Of a DNA stretch of 64,000 nucleotides, positions 33,231 through 44,134 are shown one piece after another. Position 1 is the stretch's first letter, and the number at the start of each line of letters is the position of its first letter. The position numbers and the translations under genes are program-made. The notes below the pieces were generated by a model. That model did no database searches, was not told the origin of the DNA, and saw only the letters and a list, made by a program, of their open reading frames with translations. The stretch comes from Diphasiastrum complanatum (lineage: Eukaryota; Streptophyta; Lycopodiopsida; Lycopodiales; Lycopodiaceae). The DNA lies in NCBI GenBank assembly GCA_029204225.1, contig CM055115.1:7280199-7344198 (forward strand), given 5' to 3'.

Positions 33231-36200
33231 AGTCCACTTAAGGTGCACGGTAGAGTACTTAAAGATCAGCCCGACAATGACGAGGAGCAAGAGGGCTTGG
33301 TCAAGGTTTTTGTCAAAGAGCTTGACAAAACTCGTTCAATACTCATTTTGGACGAAGGAATGTTGAAGATTCAATTTTGCCGAGATGAAGTTGTTAAGAC
33401 ATATTTTGACAAAGCACTTGTGACATTGGTAGGTACACTCAAAGAAGAATTTTTAATTTTTTACTCAGATCGTCAGTCTCATTTGGAATAGATTAGATTT
33501 TGGATTATTTAGTATTGTAATAATTGTATTTTATGTTGAGCATAGATCACATTATGCTTATTCGAAATTCTTTAATATTGTTTTTTTTCGTGGGCCTCAA
33601 ACAATGTCGACAAAGCATGCTGGATGTTGTTGCTGAGGGAAAGGATCTAATATTTACTTCCCGTGGTTCAAAGTCAATGGCTTTGGGATGTGGCAAAATA
33701 GCTTCCTCCACTGTCCCTTCCAACACTGAGGGTACCCAAAAATCTGCACCCTCTAAATCAGCCCCTTTCTCAAAAAAAAAAAAGATCTCAGGCTCCTGTA
33801 CATACTGAAGAGGGTGTAGAGAAACCGAGGTCTAGAAACAAATCAATGGACAAGCGACAGAAAGTAATTCCCTCTAAAGAAAGTAGAAAAAAACAGAAAA
33901 GTCCATATTAATTTTGCTTGGAGCCTCCATCCAATCTCTGAGAGATTCATCTACGATTTCCAAACTTAGAGATGAAATTTATAAAACAAAAAAATTAGAT
34001 AAACTACATTGATTTTGGATATAGACCAGTGCGATCGTCCTCCCATTGATCCCTCCACTGGAAATCGACCAATGGAGGTTCGTGAGCCCAATGAAACACA
34101 TGTACATAAATCAAATTCAAATATTGTTGTTTTGGTAGACTCTACTAAGTGTCATAGTTTACAAGCTAGAAAACAACTGTCCCGGGAGTATCCCCATGTT
34201 GCTTCTTTCTGAACTATTAGTGTCATTCTGTTTGCTGGGTTGACAGTGGAAGAAGCTAAACTTCTTGTCTGGGACCATAACATTGACCAAAAGTACATGA
34301 TGAAGATGACGGTCATACAAAAGATAAGATTTTTTCACAAAAAATTTGTCAGAGTTTCCAAAGCTGGAGATTTTAACCAGTTGGAACTGAAGGCACTTTG
34401 TGTCCAAGAAACAGGCCTATCATTTGATTCTAAGAATCAAACGTAGAGCTTGATTAAATAAGATAACTTTTATCAATTGGCATTTCGCAGTGGCCAAATA
34501 ATTGTTTTGCTATGCTTAGCATAGAATGTTTGGTTCAAAAGTTTTCAAAATTAATAAATAAAATTTACAAAGCTTTTAATATTGAATTTCTGTAATATTA
34601 TTTTTTTAGGTTTGGGCGCCTGTGGATAAATTTTTTGAAAAATGGAAAAAGTATTTCTGAGTAGAAAAACATGCAAGGAATAAATTCCTTTGAGTTCGTA
34701 ATTCGAGGGTTGCTGATGGTCAAGTCTCTCTTGTTGAAATGAGCAAGGAATTTCAGAAGTCAAATTTTTTTATGAACTTTTAACTACATATCATTAATTT
34801 GTTTTTTAATACAGACATAAATTATTTATGAAAGTTCAAGAGGCCCTTGTAACAAGGTTGAATTATAATGATTTTGAGGAGTGTCAGAGGCTTTATCCTC
34901 TGAGCAGTAAAAATTAAATTCTCATTTCTTTTTTGATATTATTTAGAGATATAGTATTCACTTCACTCATGCTTAGCATAGAAATATATATTAATTTTTT
35001 ATTTTGAACATTCATATCTTATGCCAAGCATAGTAATTATATTCTCTTTGCTAGCCTGATCTCAAGCTTAACATAGATTTAATTTACTAAATATTTATTA
35101 TGTTCATCCTTAGTACCTTTTTTAAAATAAATTTTTTTTAATTACTTGTTTTGTACATCTTATGCTAAGCATAGTTGCATTCTCTCTTCTTTTAGTCGGC
35201 TGAAGACAAGAAATAAAGTCTTTCCAAAGCAATTTAAATGACATATTCTTAAAGCGAAGGCAGAAAAAAGAGACAGAGAATGATTGGCACGGGGTGAGAC
35301 TATTGTCGAGGAGGATTCAACAGAGACTTTTCTCCCAAAATGTGTTGATGGTCAACCATGTTTTTACATTGTGGAAGAAGGAGATTATAGGAAAATTTCC
35401 AAAATTTTAAAGAAAAGACCCTACACGCTTTGCATAGCAGACATCCCCTAAGGATTTTAGATGAAATAATCTCTAAATGATGATTCTCCAATCAAATTCA
35501 CTAAAATCCATAGTGTGATGCAAAGATTTCTTAAAATCACAACTTCTTCTATTTGGAGAGTTGTAATATTTCATTCAAGTTGGCAGTCGATTTCAGTGCA
35601 AAAGGTCTTCTAACTTTTTGCAATACTGGGATTGAAAATGTTGTATGGTATGTCTTTAACTTTCTTAAAACTTAATTTTTTTTTCTAATATCTAAATAGT
35701 CTATACTTAGCATAGATTATTGTTTGAAATAATAATCTACTTTTTCTTGTAAGTACAAGCTCAATGTTTGCAATACTGGTGGTGCACGGTTGTGCAACGA
35801 GATTGAATACATTCGATGTTGCACTATAACACCACCGGACTGATCAGCTTTGAAAACTTGTTCCAATTTTCAACATGATCAAAGAAGTTGAAAAATCCGA
35901 TGACAGGTTTCGTGGCTTGTCCTTATCAAAGCCACAACAATTAATTAATCATTTTGTTGAAATTTTTTCACACCCAACAGATTGGGTTTTGGATTTGTTT
36001 AGTGGTAGCAGCACTACAAACGCATGCACTATGCAAAAAGGCAAATATGTTGTTGCTGTAGAATTAGATTCTAGCTTAGTATAATCTATAAAAATACGAA
36101 TGAAGTCTATCTCAGTTTTGCCGGATGAATTAGCTGAAGTAGGAAAGTCTACAGAATCTGACAAAGACTCTATAATTCCACTATCGAAAGAACCACAACC

Positions 36201-36360
36201 TCCCGCTAGTGGAAAAGTCGGTGACACATGGGAGTTTGCAAATGTACTAATTCAAGATTACAATGTTGTAACTATAGAGAAAACCATGGAAGAGGTTGTC
36301 GTTTCTATTGAGGCTCCTCCAGAAAAGTCCAAAAATGTCAATGACCTTAATGACTTTTGA
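33231..36360 (+). pseudogene. Beta-class DNA amino-methyltransferase-like gene, multi-exon, broken
   Basis: Plus-strand exons in order: 33243-33491 (KTYFDKALVTLVGTLKEEF); a Lys/Ser-rich linker near 33600-33910; 34009-34212 (DIDQCDRPPIDPSTGNRP); 34240-34446 (EEAKLLVWDHNIDQKYMMK); about 34611-34780; 34817-34906 (KVQEALVTRLNYNDFEECQ); about 35196-35460 (PCFYIVEEGDYRK, then LCIADIP, stop, GF); 35580-35650; 35755-36360. The last holds KPQQLINHFVEIF and VLDLFSGSSTT. DIP-x-GF resembles catalytic motif IV and DLFSGSSTT resembles SAM-binding motif I (usually DPFxGSGTT); order IV then I is the beta class of N6-adenine/N4-cytosine methyltransferases. At least five in-frame stops. Exon limits are approximate. 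Confidence 0.6.
34510..35715. repeat. Recurring palindrome CTATGCTNAGCATAG in the methyltransferase introns
   Basis: Copies: perfect CTATGCTTAGCATAG at 34510-34524, and near-matches at about 34968-34982, 35019-35034, 35159-35174 and 35701-35715 (one base off in an arm), with a weaker copy near 35063. All lie in presumed introns. None was seen in the DUF7869-like half or the retroelements. Could be protein-binding sites or remnants of a tiny repeat. Confidence 0.65.
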
Positions 36361-36829
36361 AAATAGTGTACTCATTTGACTATCAAACTTTTTGGCATGA
36401 AGTTTTTAAATTCATTTACATTTTTTATTACTATTTGCTACTTGAAATATTTTTAAATATTTTAAAATTATTTTTCAATGTTATCCTTAAAAAATATCAA
36501 TTTCAATCTATATTGTATTCATGCAAAATTATTTCATACAGAAATATTTTAATATTTTAAAATATTTGTTACCGGATAATCTATCAAATAAATAAAATAA
36601 ATATTTTTGCTGATTTTAGTATTATTATATTTAATGATTCTATTTATCTTTAATTGATTTAAAATATGTGCAAAATTAAATATGTTGTTAAAATTTTATA
36701 TCTAGTTTTTTTAGTAAGATTTTAGTTTTTCACAAAAAAATGATATTTTTTTAGCATAGAAATATAAAATCTGCAAAGTATTTTAAATATAGGCATTTAA
36801 AAAAATTAAAAACTACAAAAACTGGGTTT
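36361..36829. other. Very AT-rich spacer
   Basis: Long runs of AAATATTT-like sequence, no ORF of substance. Separates the methyltransferase-like gene from the convergent zinc-knuckle ORF. Confidence 0.5.
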
Positions 36830-37310
36830 CCATGTCATTTTTTTTTTGGTCACCATGTTAACCGCATTCACGACAAAATAGAACAAACTTTTCTTTGTTC
36901 AGACATTCTATAACTCTGTGGTTCTCTCCGCATGCAAAACATCCAAGTGGTGGTCTGGCCCATTGTCTCGTTGCTTGTTGCGTGGCAACATAGATAGCAT
37001 ACTACTCTGAAGGACAAATCTCTTGATTAATATTATGATTCTATTATTCATTACTATTGTAAGACTCTGATTCTATTAGATTAGCAGGAGGAGCTTGTTG
37101 TGCTTGTAGAGCTGACAAAGCAAGTCGTTCAGAAAATCCAAGAGTGAAGTTTTGAACTTTGCTATTAGAATCAGGTTCCGTATAGGTAGTAGGTTCTCGG
37201 TATTGAAGCTTAACATACCTTTGCTGGATAATCCGAGGATTAGACGAGCAAAAAGATGTTTCGTGTCCCGTAGAATTGCACAAATGACAAATAGTATTCG
37301 TCATTCATTG
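36830..37310 (-). pseudogene. Multi-zinc-knuckle protein fragment
   Basis: The minus-strand ORF 37304-37044 begins MTNTICHLCNSTGHETSFC, a perfect CX2CX4HX4C zinc knuckle. It continues with a Gln/Ala-rich stretch (ALSALQAQQAPPANL), a stop, then in the same direction near 36930-36850 CFACGENHRVIEC (CX2CX3HX4C) and FCRECG followed by a stop and HGD, a third knuckle start. Such modules bind single-stranded nucleic acid. No retroviral gag helices are attached, so it is not clearly a gag. It is convergent with the methyltransferase-like gene and may belong to the same element. Confidence 0.5.
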
Positions 37311-37589
37311 TTTCAATGTTGGGGACATTCGTTCATGGTGTGATTCCCCATATAGTGTCGCATTTTTCGCTTTTGTCGTCCGTCAAGAATTGCATGTAAA
37401 AATGCAGTGTCGTATTTTTTGCTTTTGTCGCCTGTCAGAAATTGCATGTAAAAATGCAATGTCACATTTTTCACTTTTGTCGCTTGTCAGAAATTGCATG
37501 TAAAAATGCAATCTATTTTGCCAACATTTCTGCAGGAAGGTAATGAACGGATCCTCATTACTAGTTGAATTTAAGGAAAATTCCAACAA
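37311..37589 (-). repeat. LTR-like end with 3 x 52-bp tandem repeats
   Basis: The minus strand from 37588 reads GTTGGAATTTTCC after a G tract (AAGGGGGG), resembling a polypurine tract plus LTR start. Inside, three 52-bp units start at 37355, 37407 and 37459; each holds an inverted repeat TTGCAT-N6-ATGCAA. U3 enhancer-like repeats are common in LTRs. No matching LTR was found elsewhere and the far end is not resolved. Confidence 0.5.
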
Positions 37590-37811
37590 CCCCCCTTAAT
37601 GTGAATCTGTATTGTAGAAAGATAGAAAAAATTGTGTTGACAAACTATATGTTGAAAAATATAGTCTGCTTCCATCACTCCCCCTCATGATTGATTCGGG
37701 GGTGTAGAGCTTCAGCATTAAACAATCTCAACAATGAATCCTTGCTGCTCCATGGGTTTTGTAACTTGGTTGAAAGCAGAATAAGTTATTCTGGTTTAAT
37801 AATCTTTGTGT
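37590..37811 (-). other. Spacer between two retroelement ends
   Basis: Contains a second purine tract on the minus strand (GAGGGGGAGTG near 37678-37690). No gene. Confidence 0.35.
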
Positions 37812-38538
37812 TGTGAAGTTTTTAACACGTGTGAACTTCACCACACCCTACGGGTCTTACTAAGGTGTTGTGATTGCACAAGATTGATCAGAGAATAGAT
37901 TACTTGAAAAATCTATGGCAAGAGCACAATGGCATATAACAGCTTGAAAAATCTAACTTCTCACTATGAGGATTCAATGTCAGAAATAATTCTAAGTGTT
38001 CAGTATGGGAAAAACCACCTGCTCTCGAGTAGAGAGAGAAAATATACAATAGAGAACTCGAGTATAGAGACAATGAGTCCAAAATGCCAAAATCTCAATA
38101 TTCACAATATAGCAAAACATGCCAAAGCTTCCCTACATCAAAGTGGCTCGAGTTCCTATAGTGGTGTTGCATGGAAAGTCCACTTAACTCAGTTAACTCA
38201 ACTACCAAGGATCCACATGTGAAACTGCATGCATGGATATTGCATGTACTACATGTCAACTCATAAAATTGCCTAGACATGTGTAGATCACAGAAACCAC
38301 TTTGCATGTTGCATGCACTGATTGCATGTGGCTTGCATGCATACTGAACATCATTGCATGCTATGTAACCTTTTGCATGACATCGAATTTGAATCTACCT
38401 AACCCAAACTCAACCTATTCTAGAAGGTTATGTGCTCAATTGACATACCTTTATGTACAACATAGTTTATAATGAAAATAATCATGGGTGTGGCCCCAAA
38501 ACTCGAGACAGAAACATATTTTTTTACTGATCTTCACA
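37812..38538 (-). repeat. Copia 3' LTR (family C), reverse strand
   Basis: 727 bp, TGTGAAGATC to CTTCACA on the minus strand, matching 8012-8741. Preceded on its strand by the purine tract AAGGAGGAG (complement of 38539-38547) and by copia RNase H, as expected for a 3' LTR. Confidence 0.88.
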
Positions 38539-40560
38539 CTCCTCCTTAAAATATATGTTCCTATCCAACATAGTCTTCGAAATTAGGCCAAGGTTAGACC
38601 TCATCTTGATAAAGACATTCTTGAGCAATGGGTTGGTGAGAAGATCTGCAACACAATTTGAAGATCCAACATGCTCCAATAAGATCTCTCTCCCAATGAC
38701 TTTTTCTCTTACAAAATGATGAGCTACCTCGATGTGTTTGCACCTTGCATGGAAAACATGATTGTTTGCAAGAGCTTGAACAGAAATGTTATCATTCTTG
38801 ATAATTGGAAGATCTTCATCTGCATAACACTTTAGCTCCAAAAGTAGCCTTTTGATCCATAAAACCTCCTTTGTTGTGGTTGTAAGAAATTTGTACTCAG
38901 CTTCACAGGATGATAAGGATATAGTTGCTTGTTTCTTTGATAGCCAAGAAGCTAAGTTTCCTCCAAGAAAAATCGTGTAAGCACTTGTGGATATTCTATC
39001 CAACCTATCTCCTACAAAATCTGAATCTGAAAAAGCAATCAAAGTCAGATCTTCTCCTTTGTAAAATAATCCATAATCCAAGGTAGAAGATATATACCTC
39101 AAGATTCTTTTAGCCAACTTCCAGTGATATAACTTTGGATCCTACATGTGTTGACTTAGCTTATGCACACTAAAGCTTAGATCAGGTCTTGTCACTGCTA
39201 CCCATATAAGTGAGCCAGTAAGACTCCTATAAAGAGTGATGTCCACAAAGGATTTTTTATCATCTTTCATAGGAACTTTTACAATGTGCTCCATAGATGT
39301 ATCTATGTCTTTATAGTTTTCCATCTGGAATTTCTTGAGCATGGAAAGTGCATATCTACTTTGACTTATAAAGGCTTGACCTTTCCAAAAATCTATTTCA
39401 AGGCCTAAAATATAGTGAAAAACTCCTAAGTCCTGAATCTTAAACTCACTACCAAGTGCATGCTTAGTTTCTTCAACTAGCTTCTCATTGTTTCCAGAAA
39501 GAATGATATCATCTACATAGATGAGAAGAATGATTACAAAATTATCTACAAACTTATAATACAAAGAGGGGTCATATTCACTAAGACAAAATCCGAGTGA
39601 TATGAGATAGGAGTTGAGCCTTGCATACCAAGACCTTGGTGATTGTTTTAGTCCATAGAGACTTTTGAACAAAAGACAAACTTTTGATTCTTCACCTTCT
39701 TTCACAAAACCAGGAGGTTGCTCCATGTAAATCTCCTCCTCAAGGTAACCATCGAGAAAGGCATTAGTAACATCGAGCTGGAACATTTTCCAATTGTGAA
39801 AACATGCAAGAGATATGAGTATTCTGATTGTTACCATTTTTGCAACTGGTAGTCAAGACTTTTGATTTGTGAGTAGCCTTTAGCACAAAGTCTTGCTTTA
39901 TACTTGTTGATTGATCCATCATGAATATACTTGATTTTGAACACCCACTTACATCCAATCACATGTATGTTGTTTGGTGGCTCCACAAGCTCCCATGTAT
40001 TGTTTAACATCAAGGCTTCAAACTCTTGGATCATTGCTTCAACCCACTTCTCAGATTGAAGTGCTTCTTGGACATCCTTAGGCTCTTCATCTGATATGAA
40101 AAGTGCATGATAGGAAGTTTCACCTTCCACTTGCCTTCCTTCAGCATCATATGTGAGCCTTATTGGCTCAGATCTCTCTCTTATAGTTCTTCCTGGTGTG
40201 GTTGCTTGAAGTTGCTCCTCCTCAAGCCTCGGCCTCACCACTTCTTGAGCAGCATCAAGATTGATGATTGTAGATCTTGCATGAGACTCCTTGATCTGTG
40301 CATCATCCAAGTTAAACTTCTGATCTTCATGGAAGATCACATCTCTACTAACAACATTCTTGTCAGTAGAGGGAAGATATACTTTGTATGCTTTTTTAGT
40401 ATATGCATATCCTACAAAAATTCCTTTAATAGCACTAGGATCTTCCTTCTTCCTAGTCTCTAAAGGTACATGCACAAAGCATACATAGCCAAAGACCCTA
40501 AGATGATCTACCTTAGGCCTTTTCTAATACAACATCTCAAATGGTGTTTTTCCTCCTATT
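38539..40560 (-). pseudogene. Ty1/copia pol 3' part (integrase C-terminus, RT, RNase H), reverse strand
   Basis: From about 40560 down: GYVCFVHVPLETRKKED, GIFVGYAY (integrase C-terminal), then IGCKWVFKIKYIHDG, YKARLCAKGYSQ, and a small deletion at about 39833 that removes the ETFA/SP box and shifts the frame. It continues with VTIRILISLACF, QLDVTNAFLDG, SLYGLKQSPRSWY and YVDDIILSGN (intact YVDD). A stop lies near 39140. RNase H at 39117-38524: AFSDSDFVGD, SSCEAEYKFL, KNDNISVQAL (usually CDN), KHIEVAHHFVREKV, CVADLLTNPL. With LTR family C at its 3' end. Its 5' half is at 44140-45461, beyond the gypsy pol. Confidence 0.92.
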
Positions 40561-40562
40561 GC

Positions 40563-40990
40563 AAGATTAAGAGGGGGTGTGGGGCAACATATTCGAACTG
40601 TACGAGTTAACCATTGATACAGAGATGCTGTTCGAATTTTGGTGTAAAGCACGGGTGGTTAGCTGCCGATGCGGGGTAGCTACCGGTCATTTAGCTGTAA
40701 GGGCTATCGACCAAAAAGTGGTGGGGCGTGACTGAGGCAATGTGCTGCTTAATGGTGAAAGCACAGATGGTTGGATGGATGTTTCCCCATGGGCTAATTC
40801 TGTGATAGATTTGTGTGGGCGCGGCTAGTCAAAGGTCATACATCCAGTCTCAAGGGGAATGTGACTTGAGAGGGATCCTCTGTTTAGCTTTGGTTGGTAT
40901 GTTCGTTTGTGATGTGCTTGCCTGGACCTGAATTATCCCTGACTACTTGTTTTGATCCAGGTGATCTGATCTAGTTGGGAGTTGTGAGAG
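40563..40990 (+). other. Gypsy family A leader remnant
   Basis: Matches 50000-50395 (same strand) and 46340-46635 (opposite strand). It has repeated GGTGAAAGCAC and GTAAAGCACGGGTGGTTAGCTG phrases. Gag would be expected here, but no gag motif is readable in any of the three copies. Confidence 0.6.
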
Positions 40991-41545
40991 GAGCTTACAT
41001 TTATGAGTGGACGACACACAAGTATGGAAAGGAATTTCCATGGGGCAACCCCCAAGACTAGTTCAAGATTGTTATTCTTATCGGGAAAGATCGCTGGGAG
41101 GAAGTCAGATTTCATGATCGACTCTGGAGCTTCACATAACGATATCTCAAGGAGCGTAGTGGAACAATTCAGCTTGCCAACCAGGTATGTTACATCTACT
41201 CTCAAGGTAGAAATAGCGAAGGGAGCACTAGATGCAAACAAAGCGACATTGAACATCCCGGTGTAGATTGGAAGATGGAAGGCTAAACTTAGCTTTGTGA
41301 TTTTAGAGATGGATGCCTTCGATGTGATTTTGGGTCTCCCTTGGTTAAATGAACATTGTATCGCACTTTTGGGTAGGAGCTCAAACTTGGTCCCCTTGGA
41401 TTACAAGGGACAAATCTGCGTGACAAAAGCCCTGCCCGGAGGAAATGCTAAGGATACCGATATTGAACAAAATCTGGTTGCAGCATTAGCGATGAAAAGA
41501 ATGGCGAAAGGGAAAAGGTCAAAGTGCTTTCTTTGCCTCTGCTGA
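40991..41545 (+). pseudogene. Gypsy family A protease
   Basis: Frame 41003-41266: GKIAGRKSDFMIDSGASHNDIS with the DSGA active site, then a TAG (position of a Gln in copy 50398) and continuation at 41297-41545 with DAFDVILGLPWLNEH, the classical second strand (ILGLPWL) of gypsy proteases. Ends in Lys/Arg-rich sequence. One nonsense mutation, otherwise well preserved. Confidence 0.88.
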
Positions 41546-41583
41546 GAGAAGTCCCAGAAGGGAAAAGCGTGTGACAAGAAAAC

Positions 41584-42941
41584 TTGCCAAAAGAAGTGGC
41601 AGATCTGCTAGAAGAATTTAGCGATGTGTTTTCGGAGGAACTCCCAGCTAAGCTACCTCCTCGAAGACTAGTGGACCATAAAATTGAGTTGGTACCAGGA
41701 ACGGAGCCAACTTCACGAGCACCCTACAGAATGTCACAAGAGGAGTTGGCGGAACTGAAACGACAACTTGGTGAGCTGATAGACAAAGGTTTTACTAGAC
41801 CTAGCGCTTCACCTTTTGGATCCCCAATGTTGTTCGTGGAAAAGACGGACAAAACTCTTCGAATGTGTGTGGATTATCACATGTTTAACAAGAGTACCAT
41901 CAAGAACAAGTATCCCATGCCTAGAATTGATGACCTGTTTGACTAGCTCAAACATGCCAAATACTTTAGCCAAATAGATCTCAGATCTGGATATCATCAA
42001 ATTCGAATAGCTAAAGGTGATGAGCACAAAACGGCGTTTCGAACGCGGTACGTGAGTCACGAGTTCCTAGTGATGCCATTCGGTCTAACAAACGCACCAG
42101 CCACTTTTTGCACGTTGATGAACAATATTTTTCAAGACTGTCTGGATGAATTTCTCATTGTGTACATCGATGACATATTAGTATTTAGCCAGAGCCTTAA
42201 AGATCACATTAAACATTTAAGGACAGTTCTCCAACGACTGAGGAGGAACTGCTTGTTCGCGAAAAGAGAGAAATGTGAGTTTGTGGTGGAGGAAGTTGAT
42301 TTCCTTGGACATGTTATAGGACACGGACGGATTCGAATGGATCCTAAGAAGATCAAGGCTATCTTGGATTGGCTAGCACCTAAAACAGTTCATGGCATCA
42401 AATCCTTTGTGGGGCTATGTAAATTTTATAGGAGATTCATTGAGGCATTTAGCAAAATTGTGGCACCATTATTGGAGCAGACAAAGACTCATCTCAAAAT
42501 GACATGGACACCGGAATGTGAACTAGCGTTCCAAGAACTAAACCGACGGATCACTCAAGAACCCATTCTTGCCCTACCGAACTTTAGCAAACCATTTGAA
42601 ATACATACAGATGCGTCAAACTTTGCTATTGGGGCCGTGTTGATGCAAGAGGGAAACCAGTTGCATATTTTTCAAAGAAATTAAGTGATGTAGAACGACG
42701 ATGGCCAACTCACGAAAAAGAAATGGTTGCAGTCGTACAAGCAGTGGAGCATTGGAGACATTATGTGGCAGGAAAGCCCTTTAAGACGTTCACTGACAAT
42801 GTATCACTTAAGTACTTCTCATCCCAATGTATGCTCACGCCAAAGCAGATGCGATGGCAAACCTTTCTCTCGAAATTCAATATAGACATTCTACATATGA
42901 CGGGAAAGAATAATGTGGTAGCAGATGCACTCAGTAGATAG
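41584..42941 (+). pseudogene. Gypsy family A reverse transcriptase and RNase H
   Basis: [41 protein letters not shown], then [19 protein letters not shown] and [10 protein letters not shown], with TAG after LFD (near 41944). It goes on with QIDLRSGYHQIRI, FLVMPFGLTNAPATF and YIDDILVFS (intact YIDD). RNase H: HTDASNFAIGAVL, a one-base frameshift near 42655, HEKEMVAVVQ, TDNVSLKYF and VVADALSR. All key acidic residues remain. Only two or three lesions, making it the least decayed gypsy RT here. Confidence 0.93.
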
Positions 42942-42947
42942 GAGCAC

Positions 42948-44134
42948 TTGATGGCGACGGTTTCAACCCAGGTGACCAGTCTACTCCAAGAAATCAAAGA
43001 GAACTATGGTGTAGATGCGTTGGCTAAGAATCTAATGATCGAATTCCAGCTGGGAAAGCCTTGTAAACATTTTACTTGGAAAGACCAAATGGTTGTTTAT
43101 AAACAACGCAGAGTATATGTTCCAGACAACATCAACTTGAGGAAGAAAATCTTGAGGGAGCATCATGACGTACTAGCCGCCGGACATCCAATGGTGAATC
43201 GCATGTATGAACTTCTCAAGAGAGGCTTCTATTGGCCAGATATGTGGGCGGACGTTGAATTCTGTGTGCAAACATGTCCTACATGTCAACAAGTGAAGGT
43301 GGAACCGCTAGCCCCAGCAGGACTACTCCAGCCATTACCAGTACCAGCATACCCTTGGGACTCAGTGAGCATGGATTTTATTGTTCAACTACCACATTGC
43401 CAGGGTTTCGACTCAATTTATGTGGTGGTTGACCATTTTTCAAAACAAGGTCACCTTGTACCAACTAAAAGTTCAGTGACAGCTGAAGAAGTAGTGAGGT
43501 TATTTTTCAAATGTGTCTTCAAATACCATGGCCTACCTAGAACAATTATTTCTGACTGAGACACCAAGTTCGTCGGAAAGTTTTGGACTTGCCTATTTCA
43601 CCTCGTAGGACCTGGACTGAAACTGCATATCACCCTCAAACAAATGGGCAAACGGAACGAGTCAATCGACAAATTGAACAATATTTACAAAATTATGTCG
43701 CTTGGGACCAATCCGATTGGGTCAGCTACTTGGATATTCTCGAGTTTGCACATAACAACCAAGTGAGCAGATCTACTGGACGGGCACCCTTCGAGATAAG
43801 CAGTGGTCGGCTACCGATTGTTCCAAGCTCTTTTCTTACAGGTGTGCAAGAAACCCCAATACCCACTGTGGAGGAATTCATCAATGAGTGGCACACAAAG
43901 CTGACAGAGGTGAAGTCATTTTTAGAGCAGTCCCAAAGAAGTATGGCAGCTGACGTGAACCCACATCGACGAGAACTGGAATTTGAGGAAGGTGATCAAG
44001 TGTGGCTGAACACAAAGAACGCCAAAAGGTTTCTCTCATAAGTTCGTTCGACCTCATGCGGGACCATATCATGTCACCAAGAAGATCAACCCAATGGCTT
44101 ACCGATTGGAGCTGCCATCCAGCTTGGATATATC
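42948..44134 (+). pseudogene. Gypsy family A integrase
   Basis: Zinc site HHDVLAAGHP ... CPTCQQVK, then the core: SMDFIVQLP (first Asp), VVVDHFSKQGH, YHGLPRTIISD followed by TGA and DTKF (second Asp; CGA Arg to TGA). A frameshift near 43580 leads into TAYHPQTNGQTERVNR (Glu), EFAHNNQV, VWLNTKNAKRF and, after a stop at 44041, PYHVTKKINPMAYRLEL. It ends at 44134, where reverse-strand copia resumes. No chromodomain is readable. Confidence 0.92.

Larger units (their letters stand above)
40563..44134 (+). mobile_element. Ty3/gypsy family A pol embedded in the copia element
   Basis: Plus-strand gypsy sequence from leader to the end of integrase, lying between the two halves of a reverse-strand copia element. 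No LTR is present on either side, and the copia integrase zinc site and core are missing. So this is not a simple insertion: gypsy DNA has replaced about 0.7-0.8 kb of copia, by insertion followed by deletions or by illegitimate recombination. Confidence 0.8.

Noticed and set aside
36900-37304. Calling the zinc-knuckle ORF a retrotransposon Gag
   Set aside because: No Gag core helices or adjacent protease/RT on that strand; the knuckle comes at the N-terminal end of the ORF, unlike copia or gypsy Gag.
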